Source of the DNA: Nonomuraea zeae
GTDB lineage: Bacteria; Actinomycetota; Actinomycetes; Streptosporangiales; Streptosporangiaceae
Direction of reading: 5' to 3'
Assembly (NCBI RefSeq): GCF_005889725.1
Contig: NZ_VCKX01000123.1
Coordinates: 1-33,254 of the forward strand
DNA: 33,254 bases
Shown: piece by piece, positions 1 to 7,331 of the stretch
Numbering within the stretch: position 1 is the stretch's first letter
Layout of the letters: each line of letters opens with the position of its first letter
The notes under the pieces: generated by a model
Told to the model about the DNA's origin: nothing
Databases searched by the model: none
What the model saw: only the letters and a program-made list of their open reading frames with translations
Program-made: the position numbers and the translations under genes

Positions 1-490
1 GGGCGGCCGTGAGCTCCTTCGGGGGCTCCGCTCCGGGATCGTGGGCCGGAGGGGGCGGGACCGTCTCGGTCCAGCCGGCCAGCTTGTCCTTCTCGTGCAG
101 GAGGTTACGGATATCGCCTTCCGCGTACTCGAACTCCGGCGACCAGAAGAGCGCGTCGAAGGGGCACACCTCGATGCAGATCCCGCAGTACATACATAGG
201 GCGAAGTCGATCGCGAAGCGGTCGAGCACGTTGCGCTGACGCGGGCGGCCGCCCTCAGGGGCGGGGATCGTCTCTTTGTGGGAGTCGATGTAGATGCACC
301 AGTCGGGGCACTCTCGGGCACAAAGCATGCAAGAGGTGCAATTTTCCTCAACCAGGGCGATAACGCCGCGGCTCCGCGGCGGGAGGGCGGGCTTGACCTC
401 GGGGTACTGCTGCGTCACCGATTTGCGCAGCATGTGGCGAAGGGTGATGGACAGCCCTTTTGCCAGTCCGACTCCCGGTATCCGCGCCAT
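1..490 (-). CDS. nuoI: NADH-quinone oxidoreductase subunit I (partial, C-terminus beyond left edge)
   Basis: This is the 8Fe ferredoxin-like subunit of respiratory complex I, which passes electrons through two [4Fe-4S] clusters towards NuoB. Reading back from the ATG at 490 gives an open frame of about 163 codons with no stop before the window edge. Two CxxCxxCxxxC motifs are visible: C51, C54, C57, C61 and C99, C102, C105, C109, the second followed by PFDAL as in NuoI. The tail after about residue 135 is Pro-rich. The gene lies on the same strand as nuoBCH but is separated from nuoH by a divergent kinase gene and a hypothetical gene, which is not the usual nuoHI order. The family call is secure; the true C-terminus is not visible. 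Confidence 0.93.
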   Translation of the reverse strand, partial: MARIPGVGLAKGLSITLRHMLRKSVTQQYPEVKPALPPRSRGVIALVEENCTSCMLCARECPDWCIYIDSHKETIPAPEGGRPRQRNVLDRFAIDFALCMYCGICIEVCPFDALFWSPEFEYAEGDIRNLLHEKDKLAGWTETVPPPPAHDPGAEPPKELTAA

Positions 491-539
491 GGTTCAACAT
501 CATGACGCACTTGGCCGCGCACGTGAATGAGCCAGAGCG

Positions 540-591
540 TTGTCCCCAGTTTTTCCACAGCCATCCACAGGTTGACGGGAGGTTATCCACA
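540..591 (+). promoter_or_regulatory. Cluster of DnaA-box-like 9-mers between nuoI and the kinase gene
   Basis: Within 52 bases lie TTGTCCCCA (540-548, one mismatch), TTTTCCACA (551-559), CCATCCACA (561-569) and a perfect TTATCCACA (583-591), all in the same orientation. Further copies sit inside the downstream kinase gene: TTTTCCACA 1302-1310, TTGTCCACA 1443-1451 and CTATCCACA 1468-1476. TTATCCACA is the E. coli DnaA-box consensus and TTGTCCACA the form favoured in high-G+C actinobacteria. No dnaA, dnaN or gyrase gene is nearby, so this is not evidently oriC. It could be a DnaA-titrating or DnaA-regulated site. The match is seen directly; the function is inferred. Confidence 0.6.
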
Positions 592-641
592 AGCTGTGCG
601 CATGCCCGATATGAACGACTGCATGGCGATAGTCTCTCGCC

Positions 642-1883
642 ATGCAGCACAGCCATCCGGTCCGTCCCAGTGGTGGGGCGTGGGCGGCCGCCGTCGTGTG
701 GGCCTGCCTGCCCCTGTTCACGTGCGGTTTGGCGACCCCGTTCACCATCGGGTTCGCGGCTTTCTGGCTGCGCAGCATCTGGCAGGTCTTCGCCGCTTCC
801 GGCTACCTGGTCGCCATCGGCTCCTTCGTGATCGCGGCCCTCGCGTACGACGACTTCGACGACATTCCACAGCCGCTGTCCGCTCTGGTCTCCTTAGGGC
901 TCGTCGTCAGCTGGATCGGCGGGGTCATCCACTCGGGGATCCTGGTGCCCTTCATGGTGCGCGCGCGCTTCAGGACGCCCGCCTACCGGCCGGCGCCCCT
1001 GCAGCACCCGGTGGACCTGCACCAACGGACCACCTCGCCTACGCACCATCATCGGCCCGCGGAGCCGGATCACCGGCGACGGCCCGCGGAGACCGAGCAG
1101 GGGCGGCGGCGTGGAGAGCCCGAGTGGATCGGGCACTACCGGGTGCTCCAGCAGCTCGGGCGCGGCGGGCAGGGGGCTGTCTATCTGGCGATGGCTCCCA
1201 ACGGGGTCCGGGTCGCGGTCAAGGTGCTGCATGATCTGGTCGATGACGTGGCGCGGGCCAGGTTCGCGCGGGAGGTGGAGGCGGCTCGGCGGGTCGCGAC
1301 GTTTTCCACAGCCCGGGTCCTCGACGTCAACATCACCGGGCAGCACGCCTACATCGTGAGCGAATACGTGGAGGGGCCGTCGCTTGAGCAGCTCGTACGC
1401 AAGCACGGGCCGCGTGATGAGGACGGGCTGACGCGGCTGGCGTTGTCCACAGCCGGGGCGTTGGCGGCTATCCACAAGGCGGGGGTCGTTCATCGCGACT
1501 TCAAGCCGAGCAATGTGCTGATCGGGAACGACGGGCCGCGGGTGATCGACTTCGGGATCGCCAGGGCGCTCGATCAAGTGACCGTGACGTCCGGGAAGAT
1601 GGTGGGGACGCCTCCGTACATGTCTCCCGAGCAGTTGACGGGGGAAGCGGTGGGGCCGGCGTCGGACGTGTTCAGCTGGGCAGTGACGATCATGTTCGCG
1701 GCCACCGGGCGGCCGGCCTTCGGTGAGGACACGGTGCCTGCGGTCTTCAACCGGGTGCTGACGTTCCACCCGGACCTGTCGCCGCTGCCGCCCGGGTTAC
1801 GGGCGATCGTGGGGTCGTGCCTCAACAAGCGTCCGGACGAACGGCCGGCGGCTTCGGACGCGATGCTGGCGATCATTCACTAG
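642..1883 (+). CDS. Membrane-anchored serine/threonine protein kinase, N-terminal membrane domain
   Basis: A Hanks-type protein kinase of 413 aa. About three hydrophobic segments lie at roughly residues 12-42, 47-67 and 79-104, followed by a His/Arg/Pro-rich linker (about 110-160) and a C-terminal kinase domain (162-413). Kinase hallmarks are intact: glycine loop LGRGGQGAVY (172-181), VAVK lysine K194, catalytic HRDFKPSN (284-291, with F where RD kinases usually have L), DFG (303-305) and GTPPYMSPE (322-330). The order is reversed relative to the usual actinobacterial PknB layout, where the kinase comes first and a transmembrane helix plus sensor follow. No extracellular sensor domain is evident. 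It is transcribed divergently from nuoI. Its substrate is unknown; the location inside a nuo cluster may be coincidental. Confidence 0.9.
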   Translation: MQHSHPVRPSGGAWAAAVVWACLPLFTCGLATPFTIGFAAFWLRSIWQVFAASGYLVAIGSFVIAALAYDDFDDIPQPLSALVSLGLVVSWIGGVIHSGILVPFMVRARFRTPAYRPAPLQHPVDLHQRTTSPTHHHRPAEPDHRRRPAETEQGRRRGEPEWIGHYRVLQQLGRGGQGAVYLAMAPNGVRVAVKVLHDLVDDVARARFAREVEAARRVATFSTARVLDVNITGQHAYIVSEYVEGPSLEQLVRKHGPRDEDGLTRLALSTAGALAAIHKAGVVHRDFKPSNVLIGNDGPRVIDFGIARALDQVTVTSGKMVGTPPYMSPEQLTGEAVGPASDVFSWAVTIMFAATGRPAFGEDTVPAVFNRVLTFHPDLSPLPPGLRAIVGSCLNKRPDERPAASDAMLAIIH

Positions 1884-1939
1884 GTGGATGGGCCGCCCGT
1901 GGCTCTTTCTGACGCGGTCGCGGCGTATAGGTGCCCGAG

Positions 1940-2003
1940 GGTCCGGAAGGTGCCCGGAGGTCCGGAGAGCGACTGGAGGTCCGGAAGGTGGCCAAGGTCC
2001 GGA
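1940..2003. repeat. Four-copy ~19-bp tandem repeat with GGTCCGGA core
   Basis: GGTCCGGA begins at 1940, 1959, 1978 and 1996, giving spacings of 19, 19 and 18 bases in the gap between the convergent kinase and hypothetical genes. A second degenerate series with a GGGCGCGG-like core at about 18-base spacing follows (about 2011-2072). I see no convincing hairpin terminator here. It looks like a minisatellite; no function is proposed. Confidence 0.65.
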
Positions 2004-2074
2004 GGGGACTGGGCGCGGGAATGAACCGGGCGCGGGAGAGAGATCCAGGCGCGGAAGGAAGCCCGGGCGTGGAA

Positions 2075-3046
2075 TCAGGGAGTGGCCTCTGGGGTGGCCT
2101 TGGTCAGGTCGAGGTACTCCTCGCGCGACACCCTGTGCGCCGCCAGCACCAGCCCATGCCGCTCCGCGAACCGGTGCGCGTCCTCCGCCGACCAGCTCCC
2201 CGGCAGGTGATGCAGGGCCTTGCCGAAGCGGTCCAGGATGAAGAGCCCCGTCAGGTCCTCGTAGCGGTAGAGGAGCAGGCTGAAGGCCTGTCCCGGAGAC
2301 TCCCCCAGGCGGAGCTTGGCGATGTCCGTGTTCCCCGCGGTGATGTAGAGCTTGTTGTGGGACCTCTGGTTCAGGTAGGGACCGCCGGGCGGGCCGAGGA
2401 CCGTGCCGCGTTTCGTCCGCCGGCGATGCATTCGCGCCAGCACCGGCCGGATGACCAATAACGCGGGGCTGAAGGCCACCATCAGCCATTTGGCTTCGAG
2501 AACGTCCACGAGCATTCGGCCGAGAGACGATAAGCCGCGCCATGCGCCCCACATTCCCAGGGTGCCCAAATAGACCATGAGGCCCAGCCCGGCGACCCCC
2601 GCGCAGATGGCCACGGGTTTGCGCCATTTGGCCTGTGAGGGCAGCGGCAGGCCGCGCAGGCGCTGCCAGCCGGGAGCGCGGCCGGCGAGCACCGCGCGGA
2701 CTTCGGCCGAGGGCCGGTCGCGGGCGTCCACCAGCGGGATGCCGGCCGCCTGGCTGAACTCCCGCAGGTGGGGGGCGTGCCAGTCGCCCGGCAGGTCGAG
2801 GAGGACCAGGCCGTCGGCCCCCAGCGCCGCGACGCCCTGGACGGCGTGCGACTTGCGTTTCTGGTCGGCGTCGACGTCATGGCTGTAGTGGTAAAGGCGG
2901 TCCGGCCGTACGCGGACGGAATGGCCGGAGGCCTGGTCCGTCGCGGTCAGCAGGCCGTCGTCTGAGGTCAGCCGGATCTTGGGACACCGGCTGCTCTTTG
3001 TCGCCCCCGCGACAGGAAGGATTTCCTTCATTTCGTCATCCCCCAA
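2075..3046 (-). CDS. Hypothetical membrane protein
   Basis: An unrecognised 323-aa protein. The N-terminal half (about residues 20-140) looks soluble. A hydrophobic segment follows at about 146-172 (AICAGVAGLGLMVYLGTLGM) and another at about 188-206 (WLMVAFSPALLVIRPVLA), then a basic stretch HRRRTKRG and a second soluble region of about 110 aa. The start at 3046 (MGDDEMKEI) is possible; the internal ATG at 3031 (MKEILPV) is an alternative. Coding evidence is the long frame, high-G+C codon use and a position between nuoH (same strand) and the convergent kinase gene. About 70 bases separate it from nuoH, so co-transcription with nuoBCH is plausible. No catalytic motif is recognised. Confidence 0.7.
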   Translation of the reverse strand: MGDDEMKEILPVAGATKSSRCPKIRLTSDDGLLTATDQASGHSVRVRPDRLYHYSHDVDADQKRKSHAVQGVAALGADGLVLLDLPGDWHAPHLREFSQAAGIPLVDARDRPSAEVRAVLAGRAPGWQRLRGLPLPSQAKWRKPVAICAGVAGLGLMVYLGTLGMWGAWRGLSSLGRMLVDVLEAKWLMVAFSPALLVIRPVLARMHRRRTKRGTVLGPPGGPYLNQRSHNKLYITAGNTDIAKLRLGESPGQAFSLLLYRYEDLTGLFILDRFGKALHHLPGSWSAEDAHRFAERHGLVLAAHRVSREEYLDLTKATPEATP

Positions 3047-3115
3047 GGTCCCCTGTTTGGATATGACGAATAAAGGCAGCGTAAAGTTTCCCCGCCGCCT
3101 TTGCCGATAAAAGCC

Positions 3116-4057
3116 TCAGGTGAGGACTTTGACCACTCCGGTGAGCGCGAGCTGGACGAGGGCCAGCGGCACGAGGACGGCCCAGGCGAGCTTCTGGAGC
3201 TGGTCCTCGCGCAGCCGGGGATAGGTCACCCGCAGCCAGATCACCACGAACGCCAGCAGGAACACCTTGACCAGCGTCCACAGCCAGCCGGGCAGGAACG
3301 GGCCGTGCCAGCCGCCCAGGAACAGGACAGTGGTCAGGAAGGACAGGACGACGATCCCGGCGTACTCGGCCAGCATGAACAGGGCGAAACGCATGCCGGT
3401 GTACTCGGTCATCGGGCCCATGATGATCTCGGACTCGGCGATCGGCATGTCGAACGGCGGGCGGCGCAGCTCGGCCAGGCCCGCCAGGAAGAAGACCACG
3501 CCGCCGATCGCCTGCCACGGCAGCCACCACCACTGCCAGGCCTCAACGATCCCGGGGAGCGACAGGGTCCCCGCGGCCATCGCGACCGACGAGGCGGCCA
3601 GCACCAGCGGCAGCTCGTACGACATGAGCTGGGCGGCCGAGCGCATGCCGCCGAGCACCGAGTATTTGTTGGCCGACGCCCAACCGGCCATGATCGAGCC
3701 GAGCACGCCGATCCCCATGACGGCGAGGACGAAGAACAGGCCGAGGCCGAGATCGACGGCCACCATGTCGCGGTCGAGGGGGATGACGATGAGGACGACC
3801 AGGTAGGGGACGAGCGCCACACCTGGGGCGATCATGAAGATGCGGCGGTCGGCCGCGGCCGGGATGACGTCCTCCTTCTGCGCGAACTTCACCCCGTCGG
3901 CGATGAGCTGCGCCCAGCCGTGGAAGCCGCCGGCGTACATGGGGCCGAGCCGCGACTGCATGTGAGCCATGACCTTGTGCTCGGTCTGCCCCACGATCAG
4001 CGGCAGCGCCAGGAACACGATGAGGATGACGGCGAAGCTCAGCACCACGTCAAGCAT
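3116..4057 (-). CDS. nuoH: NADH-quinone oxidoreductase subunit H
   Basis: The membrane subunit that connects the peripheral arm of complex I to the proton-pumping arm and helps form the quinone cavity. The 313-aa product has about eight hydrophobic helices. Family signatures include EHKVMAHMQSRLGP near residue 27, DGVKFAQKEDVIP, ELPLVLA, and the block RPPFDMPIAESEI followed by TEYTGMRFALFMLAEY, matching the conserved E-rich cytoplasmic loop. It is at the short end of the usual NuoH range. Its ATG lies inside the end of nuoC (8-bp overlap), so the two are translationally coupled, with no nuoD between them. Confidence 0.95.
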   Translation of the reverse strand: MLDVVLSFAVILIVFLALPLIVGQTEHKVMAHMQSRLGPMYAGGFHGWAQLIADGVKFAQKEDVIPAAADRRIFMIAPGVALVPYLVVLIVIPLDRDMVAVDLGLGLFFVLAVMGIGVLGSIMAGWASANKYSVLGGMRSAAQLMSYELPLVLAASSVAMAAGTLSLPGIVEAWQWWWLPWQAIGGVVFFLAGLAELRRPPFDMPIAESEIIMGPMTEYTGMRFALFMLAEYAGIVVLSFLTTVLFLGGWHGPFLPGWLWTLVKVFLLAFVVIWLRVTYPRLREDQLQKLAWAVLVPLALVQLALTGVVKVLT

Positions 4058-4589
4058 CGGGCGGCCCCCAGTCGGCTGGTACTCCTGGCGGAAGCGTCTT
4101 GCGGCGGCTCGGCGCGCCGTGCCCGGACTCGCCGGGCTCCTTGGCGCCCGGCCACGCCTTGGCCACGCGGGCGGCCAGGATGAAGTCCTTGCGCAGCGGG
4201 TGACCCTCGAAACCGTCCGGCAGGAGCAGCGGCACGAGGTAGGGGTGGTCGTCGAAGATCACCCCGAACATCTCGAACGTCTCGCGCTCGTGCCAGTTCG
4301 CGCCCCGGTAGACGCCGACGGCGCTGGGGAGGCGCGGGTCGTCGCGGAGCACGCGCGTGCGGAGGAGCAGGCGCCGGCCGGCGGCCGGGTTGTAGACGTG
4401 GGCCACGATCTGGAAGCCGTCGGGCGGGTCGTCCACGCCGGTCAGCCAGTCGAAGAACTCGTAGCCGAGGTCGTCCCTGACGTATGTCAGCAGCTCGATC
4501 CAGTCCGCGGGGCCGACGTCGATCGTGGTGTCGCCGTAGGAGTCGGTGACCTGGGCGCGCTCGCCGAACCGCTCCGCGAGCCCGTTCAC
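4050..4589 (-). CDS. nuoC: NADH-quinone oxidoreductase subunit C
   Basis: A 179-aa peripheral-arm subunit of complex I (30-kDa family) with no cofactor of its own. The diagnostic block is residues 99-135: WHERETFEMFGVIF (99-112), then GFEGHPLRKDF (127-137), the NuoC signature. A basic, Pro-rich tail (about 155-179) follows. The start is GTG at 4589; its GTGA overlaps the nuoB stop, a typical coupling arrangement, and no ATG fits better. Downstream it overlaps nuoH by 8 bp. In most bacteria nuoD follows or is fused to nuoC; here it does not, and NuoD must be encoded outside the window. Confidence 0.93.
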   Translation of the reverse strand: MNGLAERFGERAQVTDSYGDTTIDVGPADWIELLTYVRDDLGYEFFDWLTGVDDPPDGFQIVAHVYNPAAGRRLLLRTRVLRDDPRLPSAVGVYRGANWHERETFEMFGVIFDDHPYLVPLLLPDGFEGHPLRKDFILAARVAKAWPGAKEPGESGHGAPSRRKTLPPGVPADWGPPDA

Positions 4590-5128
4590 GCCTCCTCCGA
4601 GGAGCGCGCGCGGGACCAGTCGTAGCGGTCGCCGAGCTTCTCCCCCGCGATCTTCTCCTGCAGCTTCATGATCCCGTAGAGCAGCGCCTCCGGCCTCGGC
4701 GGGCAGCCGGGCACGTAGACGTCGACCGGGACGATCTGGTCCACGCCGTTGGTCACGCAGTAGGAGTCCCAGTAGGGGCCGCCGGTGTTGGAGCAGGCGC
4801 CGAACGAGATCACGTATTTCGGGTCGGGCATCTGCTCGTAGAGGCGCTTCACGGCGGGGGCCATCTTGTCGGTGACCGTGCCCGACACGATCATCAGGTC
4901 CGCCTGCCGCGGGCCGTTGGCGAAGGGGATCACGCCGAACCTGATGAAGTCGTGCCTGCTCGTCGAGGTGGCGATGAACTCGATGGCGCAGCAGGCCAGC
5001 CCGAAGTTGAACACCCACAGGGAATAGCGCCTGCCCCAGTTGAGGACGAAGCGCATCGGCTTGGGCGCCAATCTGGCGACTGGGCCCAGCGTGGGCATCG
5101 GGAGATCCGTTGCTGCCATGCTGCCCAT
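4586..5128 (-). CDS. nuoB: NADH-quinone oxidoreductase subunit B
   Basis: The subunit that holds the terminal [4Fe-4S] cluster N2, which reduces quinone. Cluster ligands are visible as the adjacent pair in FGLACCAIEF, the Cys in GACSNTGGPYWDSY and the Cys in VPGCPPRPEAL (about residues 46, 47, 112 and 142 from the start used here). The frame is open to an ATG at 5191, which lies only 7 bases from the divergent nuoA start and adds an unconserved 21-residue extension. I therefore prefer the ATG at 5128 (180 aa); 5119 (MAATDLPMP) is equally possible. The stop overlaps the nuoC GTG start by 4 bp. Confidence 0.94.
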   Translation of the reverse strand: MGSMAATDLPMPTLGPVARLAPKPMRFVLNWGRRYSLWVFNFGLACCAIEFIATSTSRHDFIRFGVIPFANGPRQADLMIVSGTVTDKMAPAVKRLYEQMPDPKYVISFGACSNTGGPYWDSYCVTNGVDQIVPVDVYVPGCPPRPEALLYGIMKLQEKIAGEKLGDRYDWSRARSSEEA

Positions 5129-5197
5129 TCTTGCGCGGATCAGGATCACAGGCCAGGGAGGGGGGTTCGCCGGGTCGTCCTGGGTTACCATCCCGTC

Positions 5198-5569
5198 ATG
5201 GACGGCTATTTCGGGTCGTACGTGCTCGTCGCCGCGCTGCTCGCCATCGGTGTCGCCATCGTGGCCGGAGCCTTGTTCGCCAACCGTCTGCTCCGCCCGA
5301 ACCGGCCCACCGCCGAGAAGCTGACCACGTACGAGTGCGGGGTCGACCCGGTCGGCGAGGGCTGGGCGCAGTCACAGGTCCGCTACTACGTCTTCACCTA
5401 CCTGTACGTGGTGTTCGCGGTGGACGCCGTCTTCCTGTTCCCCTGGGCCACGGTCTTCGACGCGCCGGGCTACGGCCTGACGACGCTGGTCGAGATGTTC
5501 GTCTTCCTGGGCTTCATCGCTCTGGGCATTGTGTACGCCTGGCGTAAACGCGTCCTGTCCTGGACGTGA
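5198..5569 (+). CDS. nuoA: NADH-quinone oxidoreductase subunit A
   Basis: A small three-helix membrane subunit of complex I (123 aa). Helices lie at about residues 8-28, 62-84 and 93-113. The family signature YECGVDPVGEGWAQSQVRYY (45-64) contains the loop cysteine near the quinone site, followed by FAVDAVFLFPWA, equivalent to the usual FDxExxFLxPWA with one acid replaced by Ala. The ATG at 5198 starts the conserved hydrophobic N-terminus. It is transcribed divergently from nuoB, so nuoA is uncoupled from nuoBC, unlike the usual nuoABCD order. Confidence 0.94.
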   Translation: MDGYFGSYVLVAALLAIGVAIVAGALFANRLLRPNRPTAEKLTTYECGVDPVGEGWAQSQVRYYVFTYLYVVFAVDAVFLFPWATVFDAPGYGLTTLVEMFVFLGFIALGIVYAWRKRVLSWT

Positions 5570-5655
5570 GGGGCATACCCACCGGAGTCAAAGCCTCTGC
5601 ACCTATCATCCCAAATCCGGGTAAATGGGAAGATCGCCCCCATACCCTGGCATCC

Positions 5656-7131
5656 ATGCACAAAACGCGATTCTTCTCCGGAATCGCTCTGCTGGCCCTC
5701 TCGGCCGGAGGATGCGGCCTGGCCGCCGCCTCCCCCGCGAGGGACGTCGTGGTCCCGGCAGAGCCGACGCTGATCGACTTTGTCGACCCGGCGACCGTCG
5801 CCGGGCTGTCCACCAGGACACTGACCGAAGGCGACTCCACACCCGGCCGGCATGTGCACATCAACTACCCCGAGCTCCCCGGCGCCCCGGCGCTCAACCG
5901 GGCGCTGAGCGCGCAGGCCCAGCAGCAGTTCAAGGAGTTCCGCAAGCGGACGGGCGTGGGCGCGCCCGGCGCCCGCCCCGAGCTGAACGTGGACTGGCAG
6001 CTCGCCGCCGTCTCCTCCCAGGCGATCGGCGTACGGCTGCGCACCGGCGAGTCATTCGGCGCGAACTGGGGCAACTCAACCCGGACCTACTGGTTCGACC
6101 CGCGCAAGGGCAAAGTCGTCGACTCCACCGGGCTGCTGTCCGGGCAGGACGCGGTCCGCCGGCTCGCCACGCTGGTCAAGGACCAGCTCAAGGAGCGCGA
6201 AGCGCAGCGCGAGGGCGTGACCTCCGACGGCACCCAGTTCGACTCGATGGCCTTCAACCGGAGCGGAGACCTGGTGGTCGAGTTCGACGACTGCCAGCTC
6301 GGACCCTGCTCGCTGGGCCGGGTCGCCGTGGCCGTGCCCGCGAGCCAGGCGGCGCCGCTCCTGTCCAGGCTGGGGCAGCGGGCGCAGGAGAGCGCCCAGG
6401 AGGAGGCCAGGCGCGCGCTCCCCGCCACGCCGAAGACCGCGACGGCACCCACGACCGGCCCCGACGCCGTCAGCAACCGGGCCGGGACGGTGGACTGCGC
6501 GACGGCCAGGTGCGTGGCGCTGACGTTCGACGACGGCCCCGGGCCCTACACCGGCGAGCTGCTCGACGCCCTGCGCCGAGGCGGTGCCCGTGCCACCTTC
6601 TTCACCGTCGGGACCAGCGCCGCCGCGCAACCCGCCCTGCTGCGCCGGATGAGCGCGGAGGGTCACCTGGTCGGCAACCACAGCTGGACGCACCGGAGCC
6701 TGTCGGAGCAGGCGACCAGCAAGATCTCCGACTCGCTCGGGCGCACCGAGGACGTGATCACCTCCGCCATCGGGCAGACGCCCAAACTGGTCCGCCCGCC
6801 GTACGGCGCCGTGAGCCAGGACCTGCGCGATGTCGCGGGTGAACTGGGGTTGTCCTTGGTCAACTGGGACGTGGACACTGGAGACCAGGACGGCGGCAAG
6901 GCGGCGGACATCGCGGACCGAGCGGTACGCGGGGCGCATCCAGGTGCGATCATTCTCATGCACGACATCCATCGGGAGACCGTTGACGCGGTTCCGGACA
7001 TCCTCAAAAGGTTGCGAGGGAAGGGTTACAGCTTCGTCACCGTTCCTGAGTTGTACGGCTCAGCAGGGATGCAAGCCGGACGCTTGTACAGATCAGGAAA
7101 CGAGCCGTGGGGTAAGCAGCCCCTGACGTAG
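5656..7131 (+). CDS. Probable lipoprotein polysaccharide deacetylase (NodB domain, DUF3298-like N-terminal region)
   Basis: A secreted deacetylase of 491 aa, predicted to remove N-acetyl groups from peptidoglycan or another envelope glycan. The N-terminus is a signal sequence with a possible lipobox ending at C20 (LSAGGC); Ala at -3 is slightly atypical. Residues about 31-235 resemble the DUF3298/RsiV-type domain, and after a Pro/Thr-rich linker the NodB domain spans about 283-467. Metal and catalytic motifs are intact: TFDDGP (290-295), HSWTH (342-346), RPPYG (380-384) and LMHDIH (434-439). The frame is open to 5566, but the ATG at 5656 places the signal peptide correctly. Its exact glycan substrate cannot be read from the sequence. 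Confidence 0.9.
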   Translation: MHKTRFFSGIALLALSAGGCGLAAASPARDVVVPAEPTLIDFVDPATVAGLSTRTLTEGDSTPGRHVHINYPELPGAPALNRALSAQAQQQFKEFRKRTGVGAPGARPELNVDWQLAAVSSQAIGVRLRTGESFGANWGNSTRTYWFDPRKGKVVDSTGLLSGQDAVRRLATLVKDQLKEREAQREGVTSDGTQFDSMAFNRSGDLVVEFDDCQLGPCSLGRVAVAVPASQAAPLLSRLGQRAQESAQEEARRALPATPKTATAPTTGPDAVSNRAGTVDCATARCVALTFDDGPGPYTGELLDALRRGGARATFFTVGTSAAAQPALLRRMSAEGHLVGNHSWTHRSLSEQATSKISDSLGRTEDVITSAIGQTPKLVRPPYGAVSQDLRDVAGELGLSLVNWDVDTGDQDGGKAADIADRAVRGAHPGAIILMHDIHRETVDAVPDILKRLRGKGYSFVTVPELYGSAGMQAGRLYRSGNEPWGKQPLT

Positions 7132-7150
7132 CGCACGCATTGGGGGGACG

Positions 7151-7156
7151 TATAGT
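7151..7156 (+). promoter_or_regulatory. Candidate -10 element (TATAGT) for a leaderless transcript
   Basis: TATAGT lies eight bases before the GTG of the 29-codon leader ORF, so transcription would begin at or next to that GTG and the leader would be translated from a leaderless mRNA, which is common in actinobacteria. No clear -35 hexamer is visible at 16-18 bases upstream. The sequence match is direct; activity is inferred. Confidence 0.5.
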
Positions 7157-7164
7157 TGGCGCTC

Positions 7165-7254
7165 GTGACCCGAACCGTCCTGTTCGCCCGCCTGCATGTA
7201 GACCTCTGCAGGCTCGCGTCCGGGCTGTGTCGTCGTTCCTCCACCTCACCCTGA
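7165..7254 (+). CDS. Putative cysteine-type regulatory leader peptide upstream of korAB
   Basis: A 29-codon ORF starting GTG at 7165 and ending TGA at 7252-7254. Its product reads VTRTVLFARLHVDLCRLASG then LCRRSSTSP. The core HVDLCR-x4-LC, with Cys at 15 and 22 in a short Arg/Ser-rich peptide, matches the short actinobacterial putative leader peptides (HxDxxR...C pattern) that I know from upstream of sulfur-assimilation and transport genes, where ribosome stalling at cysteine codons is thought to control downstream expression. Here it precedes genes for an iron-sulfur oxidoreductase. There is no ribosome binding site, but a -10 box lies just upstream, so it is probably leaderless. The family resemblance is from memory; the regulatory role is inference. 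Confidence 0.65.
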   Translation: MTRTVLFARLHVDLCRLASGLCRRSSTSP

Positions 7255-7267
7255 CTCCGACCGCGTT

Positions 7268-7295
7268 GTTTACCCGCATATTGCGGCCCGTAAAC
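7268..7295 (+). promoter_or_regulatory. Hairpin or operator-like inverted repeat in the korA leader
   Basis: GTTTAC (7268-7273) pairs with GTAAAC (7290-7295). Nested inside, CCGC (7274-7277) pairs with GCGG (7283-7286) around an ATATT loop, leaving a CCC bulge. It begins 13 bases after the leader-peptide stop. It could be an RNA stem in an attenuation switch or a DNA operator. No U-run follows, so it is not a classical terminator. Confidence 0.5.
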
Positions 7296-7331
7296 GCGTG
7301 ACCTTCCGAGGATCTAGCATGGAAACAGAGA

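Noticed and set aside
540..591. Chromosomal origin of replication
   Set aside because: Too few boxes for an actinobacterial oriC, no dnaA/dnaN neighbours and no AT-rich unwinding region.
5129..5191. Longer nuoB start at 5191
   Set aside because: It adds 21 residues unlike NuoB N-termini and would leave only 7 bases to the divergent nuoA start codon.
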